Positions 42,199 to 51,042 of a DNA stretch of 64,000 nt are shown here, one piece after another. The stretch lies in the NCBI GenBank assembly GCA_903772945.1, contig CAICTM010000253.1, forward strand, positions 20,298 through 84,297. Reading direction: 5' to 3'. The translations under genes and the position numbers were made by a program. The notes beneath the pieces are model-generated. The model searched no databases. It saw only the letters and a list, made by a program, of their open reading frames with translations, and was not told the DNA's origin. The stretch's first letter is position 1. Every line of letters begins with the position of its first letter. Source of the DNA: Seminavis robusta. Its lineage: Eukaryota > Bacillariophyta > Bacillariophyceae > Naviculales > Naviculaceae.

Positions 42199-42367
42199 CT
42201 CCACGCTGGCTAATTCTAGAGCGATGTTTCATATCAACCTAGTATGACTAGCGCGGTCATAGAGAACCCTGTCTCAAATGGACTATTCACGAGAGACTTC
42301 AGTCATGAGTCGAACTCAAACCCTATCTAGGATCGAGTCGCGAATAAGGCTAAGAGCGTGTATTGCA
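42199..42367 (-). repeat. partial gypsy LTR, copy E
   Basis: The right-hand 170 bp of the LTR (TCCACGCTGGCTAATTCTAG to TGTATTGCA) directly after copy D and directly before integrase 3' sequence. Confidence 0.75.
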
Positions 42368-45083
42368 TTCGCCCCCTGCAAGGGTCACAGAAGGCGCGAC
42401 AGCAGTCGGCAGGACGAACATATGATTTTAAATTGCGGGGCACTTCTCTGAGATTGCGATGTAGACATTCGTTCGCGTCGCACGAGATGGCAATCCTTTA
42501 CAAGGGATCAGGCCTTGTTATGGGTGTAATACCTTATTTCCAGTCCGGTAGACTGTCCGCCATTGGCAGGTGCATGTTGGAGCCGTACATGCCATTGTCA
42601 TTGACTCCGTCTATAGTGTAAGGACCTTTGTCTTTGGCTGACCTACTTGCGGTTCTGATACTGTGTAATCATCACGGTATCGTTGATATTGTATTATGAG
42701 GGACACGCGTCGCGTTTTCCCTGTCGTTGTTTTGTGGATTAGTCGTTGGCGACGTTCCTTAATGTACTTACAGTTGGCTTCGAACGGACGTTGTGAATCG
42801 CGTCCGATTGAACACGAGCTGGCGGGCGTTGCACGCAAGTGTGTATGAATCGTGGCATCATTGCAAAGCGAACCGACGTGAGGACTCCATCCCAGGATCC
42901 TTCACGAGGTCGCTTGGCACTTGATGTTTTGACAGCGATCAAGTTACGTATGGTTTGATGAGCACGCTCGACCATGATGTTGGTTGAGGGTTACGCGTGG
43001 TAGAACTTGGACGAAGTCCGTTCATCCCGGAGTGTCTTTTTGACACTCTGCGCGGAACTCCGTCCTCTATCCATGATAACTCAGCAGGCCATGGATACCG
43101 AGTAAGCCACGGTTGTTCTAGGACGATGGCTACTTCGTCTGCTGCTTGGAGCAGATCTCTGCAATCTCGAACCATCCGGTTACGGGATCAATCATTGTCA
43201 AGCAATGAAATGTGCAGGAATTCTTTTTCTTAGGATCCCCGACGTTGTAAGGGCCTATCAGGTCAATACATAGTCTTTCCCAAGGGATTCCTCGCAGTCT
43301 TTGGAGCATCAATCCCAGCTTACGCGTCTTGGGTTTTGTTCATCTGGCACTTTGGCAAGCTGACATCGGCCTGCACAGTCTTGCGCACCTTTCCAGGTGT
43401 AGTGTTGGCTGATGGTTAGTTCTGTGCGAGTCTCGCCAGGATGCATCAGCACACCATGGTACCATTCACTAGCTTTTCTGCATAGTTTAGTAGACGATTT
43501 TATCGTCCTTACTACTAAGTCGTAGGACTATCCCCTCTGGGGAAAGATTGTTCTTGTAGTCGTTTGGCTTGTCCCTGAGGAGCTTCTTGATATCGTTGTC
43601 GTCTTCTGCGATGTTCGATCTCGGGGAACGAGAGAGGGAACTCGCTAGGGAATCCTCTTCATCTGCAGCCATGATCAGCGATCTCGCTGGCGTCCATTGT
43701 TCTGAAGAACTTCGTTGTTGGAGATGTTAAGTCTCGACAACGCATCAGCGACGATGTTCTGTTCCCTTGATGTACCGTAGTTCAGGGCCATTCTTCCAGA
43801 ATAAGGCGCCATCGCATAACGCGATCGGTATTGAATTCTTCAGTAAGATTCTTGTGGTCCGTATGTACACAATCTTCTGTCTAGAAGAATGTTACGGAAC
43901 TCTTTAGAGTTTCTACGATACTGAGAAGTTCCTTCTCAGTACCGTATACGTGTTTGAGCGGGTTGAGTTTCCTGCTGTAGAACGCGATAGGTTTCCCTTC
44001 TGGGAAATCCTGCACCAGTTGGTATCATCGCATCCGTGTGGATAACGGTATCGTTGAAGTCAGGGTAGGCGAGCAAGGTTTCTTTGCTGATGATCTTCTT
44101 CATCTGCAAAGGCCTGTCTGTGTTCGCTTCCCATTTCCACTTCTTTATTTTGGAAGTAAGAAGCGAGTGGGCAGTACATGTGATCGTCTAATCCACATGT
44201 CTCGATAGTAGTTCACTAGTCCAATGAATCTACGAGTTCTTCCTTTCGTAGGAGGAGCGATATTCTGGATCGCTCTATTTCTTGGTTTAGGTTGGATCCC
44301 TTCTCGAGTAATCCAGTAACCTAGGTATTCAAGTTCTCCTCTTGCGAAGAAGGACTTGGAGCATTGATCTTAAGTCCGGCTTCTCGAAGCCTTCGAGAAC
44401 TTCATCCAACTTTTCAACTGATCTTAGATCGCCGTTAGTTAGGATGAGTAGATCATCAATGTATGCACGGACTATCTTAGGTCGTGCATTAGTGTTCCCA
44501 TCTTCTCTTGGAAGATGTCGGGACTATTACATAGGCCCATTGGCAACCTCTGTACTCGTACTTTCCCACGGGAGTACGATGGTACAGAGTTGCTTCGAGT
44601 GAGGTGACAGCTCGATGTGATAGTATCCCATGTTAGGTCTAGATAGTAGCGTACTTGAATCCATCTAGTTCAAGAGCATGTCCTGTATTTTTGGGATAGG
44701 AAAGGCTTTCTAATCCTTTTGTCAGTTCCCGAAATCAGAGATGAATCACAGATCCATCTTTCTTGGGATGATAAAGTTGGTGCCGCCCACTCGGAACGGT
44801 TTACCTTCTTGAGTACTCCTGCCTCGCAGAGACGTTCAACCTCCATTTTAAGATGTTGGTATGGACACGTGGATAGGATAAGCCCTGGCATGATAGGGTT
44901 TAGCATCAGGGAGAAGTTCTACTTCGTAGTCGCCATCTGCCACTTTCCTAAGTACATCGAATAGGTCAGAGTACTTCGTCAAGTAAGGAATGAGCTTTCT
45001 TCTCTTCCTGTTTAACTGTCTTGACTTTGGCAAACCGCCTTAAGTCAGCTTTTTCTTATTTCGCATCAAGAATCTTCTTGAGA
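42368..45083 (-). pseudogene. gypsy copy 2: integrase to reverse transcriptase, degraded, no MITE
   Basis: Order on the minus strand matches Ty3/gypsy: reverse transcriptase, RNase H, integrase. Fragments include MVERAHQTIRNLIAVKTSSA, RLRGIPWERLCIDLIGPYNV (integrase core, first Asp in CIDLIG) and MLNPIMPGLILSTCPYQHLK. The site that carries the MITE in the other copies is empty here (GATCTTAAGTCCGG at about 44368). At 45083-45088 it joins abruptly to RNase H of the next copy. Confidence 0.75.
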
Positions 45084-45088
45084 ACACG

Positions 45089-45440
45089 CGTGTGGATAAC
45101 GAATGTATCGTTGAAGTCAGGGTAAGCGAGCAAGGTTTCTTTGCTGATGATTTTCTTCATCTTGCGAAAGGCCTCGTCGTGTTCAGCTTCCCATTTCCAC
45201 TTCTTAGTTTTGGAAGTAAGAGTAGCGAGTGGTGCTAGTACATGTGATCGTCTGATCCACATGTCTCGATAGTAGTTCACTAGTCCAATGAATCTACGAA
45301 GTTCCTTTCTATTCGTAGGAGGAGCGATATTCTGGATCGCATCTATTTTCTTGGTTTCCGGTTGGATTCCTTCTCGAGTAATCCAATAGCCTAAATACTC
45401 AAGTTCTCCTCTTGCGAAGAAGGACTTGGTAGCATTGATC
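45089..45440 (-). CDS. gypsy copy 3: connection/RNase H start, cut by the MITE
   Basis: The open frame (45056-45520 including junk at both ends) has INATKSFFARGELEYLGYWI, PTNRKELRRFIGLVNYYRDM and KKIISKETLLAYPDFNDTFV: the thumb and the start of RNase H in Ty3/gypsy polymerases. The left end is the abrupt junction at 45083-45088 and the right end is the MITE insertion. Clean frame, in contrast to copies 1 and 2. Confidence 0.75.
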
Positions 45441-45444
45441 TTAA

Positions 45445-45932
45445 GGAGGTACCACCCGCTTTTAGTCACGAGTCGGGATTCACAGCATTTTACTCGAGAA
45501 AATCGCGACAACAACAACAAATTAGCGATTTCGTTTTTCCTTTTTGGGACTGGCTGTTGTGCTTGTTGTACTCATATTTGACAGTACCTACCATTCAGTT
45601 AAATCTTCGAAACATAGTTGTTAAGAAGGAGGGACTTGGCTGGACAGTTGCAGGGGCTCTGGTCGATAGGTCTCAGTAGCAGCAGACTTAGCGGTCAATT
45701 TTCGACTGATTTCAGAGTTAACATTGAACTAAACAGTCTAAGCCCCAGGGACTCTCCAACTCGACGGGGTACTCTTGTTTGTTATATTATAAGTACTCTT
45801 TGTATTGGTCAAAGCCTTAACAGAGGTCTTTATTCTACTCAACTGATCAGTCCAATTCAGCGATTTTTTGTTGTTGTTGTCGCGATTTTACTTGTTAATC
45901 CCAACTCATGACTAAAAGCGGGTGGTACCTCC
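45445..45932. mobile_element. piggyBac-type MITE, copy in gypsy copy 3
   Basis: 488 bp, inverted ends GGAGGTACCACCCGCTTTTA, with perfect TTAA on both sides (45441-45444 and 45933-45936). Internally it has an inverted CGCGACAACAACAACAAAT block near each end. No transposase. Confidence 0.9.
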
Positions 45933-45936
45933 TTAA

Positions 45937-46930
45937 GTCCGGCTTCTCGAAGCCTTTGGAGAACTTCATCTAACTTTTCAACGTGATCTGCTAGATCGCC
46001 GTTAGTTAGGATGAGTAGATCATCAATGTATGCACGGACGTATTCCAAGTTGTGCATGAGTGTTCCCATCTTCTCTTGGAAGATGTCGGGACTATTGCAT
46101 AGGCCCATTGGCAATCTCTGGTACTCGTATTTTCCCCATGGAAGAACGATAGTACAGAGTTGTTTCGAGTGAGGTGACAGCTCGATGTGATAGTATCCCA
46201 TGTTCAAGTCAAGACTAGTAGCGTACTTGAATCCGCCTAGATTCAGTAGCATGTCTTGTATCTTTGGGATCGGATAAGGTTTTCGCTTAATCCTTTTGTT
46301 CAGTTCCCGGAAGTCAGAGATGAATCGTACAGATCCATCCTTCTTGGGAATGATAAATGTTGGTGCCGCCCACTCGGAACGGTTTACCTTCTTGAGTACT
46401 CCTGCTTCGCAGAGACGTTCAACCTCCATCTTAAGAGTGTTGGTATGGACACGTGGAATAGGATAAGCCCTAGCGTGATAGGGTTTAGCATCAGGGAGAA
46501 GTTCTACTTCGTAGTCGTCCATCTGCCACTTTCCTAAAGTACCATCGAATAGGTCAGAGTACTTCGTCAGTAAGGAATGAAGCTGTTCCTTCTCTTCCTT
46601 ATTTAACTGATCTTGACTTTGGCATACCTGCCTTAAGTCAGCTTGTTCGTATTTCGCATCAAGAATCTTCTTGAGACGATCTGCACTGTCATCGACAGCT
46701 GTAGGATCAGGAATGAAGAAGTTCTCTTCTTCATTGGTATCGCTATCTTTCATAGGAATAGATATGCCGTCCCATTCCACTGACATGGTGGTGAAATCGA
46801 ACTTAAATCCTAGATCAGAGAGAATGTCTCGACCTATGATCATGTCATACGCCCCCAAGCTCTTGGTGACGTGTAAATCCCATTCGATAATCCTATCGTC
46901 ATGGAACTCAGGAATCATAGCTAAAGGCAC
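45937..46930 (-). CDS. gypsy copy 3: protease end and reverse transcriptase
   Basis: The frame from 46930 encodes the end of the protease (AYDMIIGRDILSDLGF, matching the second retropepsin half), a linker and the polymerase: EVERLCEAGVLKKVNRSEWA, PTFIIPKKDGSVRFISDFRE, LDLNMGYYHIELSPHSKQLC, PMGLCNSPDIFQEKM and the catalytic YIDDLLIL. It runs into the MITE at 45936. The frame continues into MITE sequence to 45857, which is meaningless. It belongs to the Ty3/gypsy order because RNase H and integrase lie downstream. Confidence 0.88.
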
Positions 46931-47273
46931 CCTTGCACTTCGTGCTGGTGTTTAATTCCTTTACAGGGGTAGTCCATAGTGTTTGGACGCCCCCATGATC
47001 CTTCATGCTTAATCTCTTAGCATGAGTTTGAGCAATCAAAGTTCCGGATGCTCCTGTATCCAGTAAGCAACGGAGTGTAACGGGTTTTTGTTTCCCTTTT
47101 TCTCGTCTGTTAAATCTAACATAGACGATAGTTTTGAGGTCTCTTGTCTTGCGACGTTGACGAGGTGGTTGGCCACGGACGAGGTTAACAATGCTGGATA
47201 GATCGTCAGAATCTAGTTGAGCAGCTTCTAGGCAATTATCTAATTTGCCGTAGACTTCCTCAGTTGCAAACAA
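46908..47273 (-). CDS. gypsy copy 3: aspartic protease region
   Basis: Contains LLDTGASGTLIAQTHAKRL, the active-site DTGA of retropepsins, after a charged spacer with VRGQPPRQRRKTRD. It lies in a different frame from the reverse transcriptase; the change occurs at an AAGGGTGCC run near 46930, and the same run is present in copy 1. Confidence 0.75.
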   Translation of the reverse strand: MFATEEVYGKLDNCLEAAQLDSDDLSSIVNLVRGQPPRQRRKTRDLKTIVYVRFNRREKGKQKPVTLRCLLDTGASGTLIAQTHAKRLSMKDHGGVQTLWTTPVKELNTSTKCKGAFSYDS

Positions 47274-47538
47274 TTCTTGTTTACTAGTTAGTGAGATATC
47301 TTCATCACTTAGGTATGAGAAATTGGAACATGGTTCCGTTGAATCATCATCCTGGCCTAATCCTCAGACGGAGATTTCTCCGTTCGATTGATTGAAATCG
47401 AAGTCGGCAAGAGCCTTGTCGACTGCGGCCATCTTCTTGTCCATCATGTTGAGGGACCCGACAGAGGAGTTATCCTCGTCATCAGAGTCATCCGACTTGC
47501 GCTTGGCAACATGGTTGCATTCGCTTTTCTTCTTGCGA

Positions 47539-48687
47539 TCAGCCTTGGCTGACCGCAGCAGTGGAGACTTTCTTCATAAGGACAGAAGGTTCCTTCTTGG
47601 TGTAGGACTTGGCATCGTCAGACTTACGTTTCCAAGTCTTGTTCTTGTTGTACGCTGGCTTGCTATCGTTACCAGACGAGGACTTGGACTTGAGTTTCTT
47701 CAGAGTCATGCAGTCAGCAGTATCGTGAGTGCTGGACTCGTGGTAGTCACACCACTTTCCTTCGTTCTTGGAGGAGTGGTTGTTGTTGCGGCTAGACTTG
47801 TACTTCTTGCTGCTGTTCTTCTTCGAAGTAGCTTGCTTGGCATCGCTGCCTTTGTCAAAGTCTTCAGCAGATTCCATGCGCTCACAGAATCCAATGAGAG
47901 CCGTCATCTCGGCAGTGAAAGGATCGAAGTCGTGTTCGTCCATCTTGCGCATCCAGGAACGAGGAATGCCATGACAGATGATGTCAATGAATTCGTCCTG
48001 GTTCAACTGTTGATTGGCACCGAAAGGTGGCAAACGTGGAAGTTCATCGGTGGTCATCCGAGTGAGGTTGTTGATGTAGGCACGAGTTGTCATCTCGGTA
48101 GGCTTGCGGATCTTACGACGCATGAAGCGTTTCTGTTTTTTGAGAGCCTTGTAAGGACAGGCTTGTTCGATGATTCCAAAGGTGATGTCAGCATCGCTTA
48201 GAGCAGGTTCTGCTGCACCGTCCCATGCAGCTTGGACACGAGCCTGGAATTGGACTTCGGTTTCTCCAGAAGTCACGTCGCGTGGAGCAATTGCATTCAC
48301 AGCAATTTGTCGAAGGGCGTTATGACGCACAGCACGACTGCCTGCACACCCAGCTTCGTAGGCACTCTTTGCAGAGCTGGAAGTCATCTCCTTGAGAAGA
48401 CGATGTTTGTCGTCGGCACCAGCAAAGTTGAGTCCAACGAAGACCTTCTCCATATTCGTGGCCCACTTGATGGTCTCACATGGAGTGTTGGAGCCATTGA
48501 TGATGGCTACCTTGAAAGTGTACTTGGCACTATTTGCGTCTGCAGGAATGGTGCGAAGTTTGTAGGTGGTTGCACGAGTATCGTCGATCTCGGCTTCTTC
48601 GTCGTTGTCCACAAGAGGAAGAATGGGTTTGTCACGCAACTGTTTCTCGAAGTTGGTGAACGCATGCTTTCCTTGAGCAATCTTCAT
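47539..48687 (-). CDS. gag: gypsy copy 3: Gag
   Basis: 382 aa from the ATG at 48687 (MKIAQGKHAFTNFEKQLRDK); the open frame reaches into the LTR through a GTG. The capsid-like helical part lies at about residues 60-260. A nucleocapsid-like end has a zinc-knuckle variant CDYHESSTHDTADC, that is C-x2-H-x4-H-x4-C, where the canonical second Cys is His, within a Lys/Ser-rich basic stretch. It ends at TGA 47539; a +1 frame continues (KKKSECNHVAKRKSDDSDDE), suggesting Gag-Pol joining by +1 shift or a later break. Gag packages the element RNA in virus-like particles. Confidence 0.82.
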   Translation of the reverse strand: MKIAQGKHAFTNFEKQLRDKPILPLVDNDEEAEIDDTRATTYKLRTIPADANSAKYTFKVAIINGSNTPCETIKWATNMEKVFVGLNFAGADDKHRLLKEMTSSSAKSAYEAGCAGSRAVRHNALRQIAVNAIAPRDVTSGETEVQFQARVQAAWDGAAEPALSDADITFGIIEQACPYKALKKQKRFMRRKIRKPTEMTTRAYINNLTRMTTDELPRLPPFGANQQLNQDEFIDIICHGIPRSWMRKMDEHDFDPFTAEMTALIGFCERMESAEDFDKGSDAKQATSKKNSSKKYKSSRNNNHSSKNEGKWCDYHESSTHDTADCMTLKKLKSKSSSGNDSKPAYNKNKTWKRKSDDAKSYTKKEPSVLMKKVSTAAVSQG

Positions 48688-48739
48688 GGTGAAGGAATAT
48701 GTTGAGGGTAGCTGAAAGCTATTGTGTTTGTTAACAAAA

Positions 48740-49161
48740 TGCACTACGCTAAAAGCTAGTGTAAAGATCTTTCGAATGTTTTGAGTTTGAGAGAATGAAA
48801 GTAATGAGAGAGATTAGAAAGCTACGAAAACTAATCCACGAGAGAGATCGTTGTGAAGCTCATTGAAGTTGGTCTCCCATGGGAGGCCTCGAAGTGTGAT
48901 ATCGTATGTTATGGTAATAACTCTATGTACTCCACGGTCCATTTCCGGAACACGTGGAAACTTCAGCTAGTAGCTGTCTAGTAGCGTGGAAGCTTTCCAC
49001 GCTGGCTAAATATCTAGAGCGATGTTTCATCGACAACCTAGTATGACTAACAGTCATGAGAATCCTGTCTCAATGACTATTCGCGAAGGACTACGTCATG
49101 AGTCGAACTCAAACCCTACCTAGGATCAAGTCGCGAATAAGGCTAAGAGCCGTGTATTGCA
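48740..49161 (-). repeat. Ty3/gypsy LTR, copy F (5' side)
   Basis: 422 bp, TGCACTACGC to TGTATTGCA, nearly identical to copy C. The leader just inside is TTTTGTTAACAAACACAATA (minus strand), with no TGG of a classical tRNA primer site. Confidence 0.87.
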
Positions 49162-50564
49162 GTCTCCATGCGGTTGGTTCATCTGGTTTTGATCAGCCTG
49201 AACAACCATCCAAGTAGACACACAGGAAATTTTCTTGGAGCAAAGTCACAAAAATCTCATAATTTAATTGAGAGCAAATTGGCTCCGACAACTGTGATTC
49301 AACTGAGAAACTCATCAATAGTCAAACATCTCACGTTTATTTCGTAAGCAACAACAGCAAGAGCCTAAGCACGGATGATTCCCATAGGGGATGAAAAAGC
49401 GAAAACCAGCAACCAAGAAGAGCTCAAAAAGTTACAAATACATGTACTCCCACCACAGAGGCGGTCTGCGATGCCTGCGACAAACAGCTAGAGTACTGCA
49501 GCCGTAGCCTCAACACCTCGTGGACCCCCCCTTGTATGGTACCATCTCCACAGTGCTGGACCTACTCTAGCCAGGTCCTAGTTCTTAAGAAGGTCTAAGA
49601 GCCCCCCCCCTCCTCCGCGGCAGGACAATAACACCCATAGTGACATCCCACGCCTGAACCACAACGTCGAGCACAAAGTCCAAAACGAAGTCCCACTCCC
49701 AAATCCCAAACCAACACCTGGACACCAACTGCTGGACCAAATACAATCATTCGGATTGACCTGCTGCAGCTTAAAACTGAACATTCTACCGGTGCTGTTT
49801 GAATTTTTTTACCTCGGCAGTCTACTATGGATTCGGGTTGAACTATCCTTTCCTATGCTCAGAAGCGGATTTCCCAACCTGGGAAGGAGATTTTCCTTCC
49901 ACGTACATAGGTTGTATACGTTTCTATGTGAGGATTAATCGGCGCGCCAGTCGAACCTTTAGTTTGTCTCAAGAAACGGTCGGAGTCCTATCTGACAACA
50001 CTGTCCATTAAATAAAGCTCAAGGAAAGTTCCCTTCAGAGGGTCGGAAATCTGCTTTGTGGGGTGGGAAATCAGCTTCGGAGCAAGGGAAAGGACAGTTC
50101 AATCCGAATCCGTATCCGTAGTATCTGCCTGAGCCCTCTAACCCTTTTTTTGTATTTCCTATTTCCTATATTATATATCCTATATCCTATTTTCTGTTTT
50201 CTATTTCCTATTTCCTATTTCCTATTTCCTGTTCGGGTGGAGCCAAAATATAGGGATAGAGATAGTCGTAAGCCAACAAAACTGGAAATTGAAGGTTCTA
50301 CAAATTTAGGGGTAGGAATATATCATGATCATTCAAGGTTAGTGCACTCAATACAATAAGCCAGCAGAAGCTACAAAAGTTACAGGTACATACGGGAGTG
50401 ACAGCTGTAAAATTATGGTTAGCGGGCGGCAACACACGACAAAGTCGGGTGTTGTCGCCAGGGCTAGCTTCAATAAAAAAGAAGGTTATAATGAGGGAAT
50501 GATACCGGGCGGCAACACACAACGAAGTCGGGTGTTGTGGCCAGGGCTACCTTGAAAGAAGGGT
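49162..50564. repeat. flank block duplicated at 40241-41635
   Basis: Cleaner copy of the block beside LTR C. It contains two consecutive imperfect hairpins (50425-50459 and 50508-50542) with GGCAACACAC arms. No convincing gene; the short frames are identical to those in the other copy. Confidence 0.85.
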
Positions 50565-51042
50565 GCAATCTCAAATATGATCCTCTTTCTTCTATTATTT
50601 GTCTTTCTGCCGAGGTATCGCAGCTCCAGCTGACTTATTAAGTGGCTGTGACTGGTGGTACCGGTAGGTGACGTGTCCGTACCGTAGAACCAGGTACCAG
50701 CTGGTTCAGTATTTACCGCTGTTTGCCAGCACAACGGTCATTAACCCTTTCAAGAGGTCAGTTGTCATTTCATCATAAAAGGAAACTGGAACATAATCAA
50801 CGCATCGTTGCATTATTATTTTATTTCGGCTGGTACTTCAACACGTTCTCTTCGCAATTCAATTCACCCCAGCATTATTTATTCCAGTGACTCCCAAATT
50901 CGGTTCGATGGTTGGGCATCACCCTTGATCCCTTGATCGATGACAGATGATGGACCAGTTCCGCCACAAGCCTTTTGCTCCTAACATTCCTTCGTTTAGC
51001 ACCCATTGATTTGGATAAATTGTTTTAGATTCTCTTACAAGG
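50565..51042. other. upstream region of the solute-binding protein gene
   Basis: Unique sequence after the duplicated block. GGTACCGGTAGGTGACG-type palindromes near 50656-50700. No gene. Confidence 0.5.

Noticed and set aside
36613-50011. Dozens of small open frames in the gypsy region counted as separate genes
   Set aside because: They are pieces of Gag-Pol broken by single-base losses, antisense shadows, or duplicate copies across the gap.
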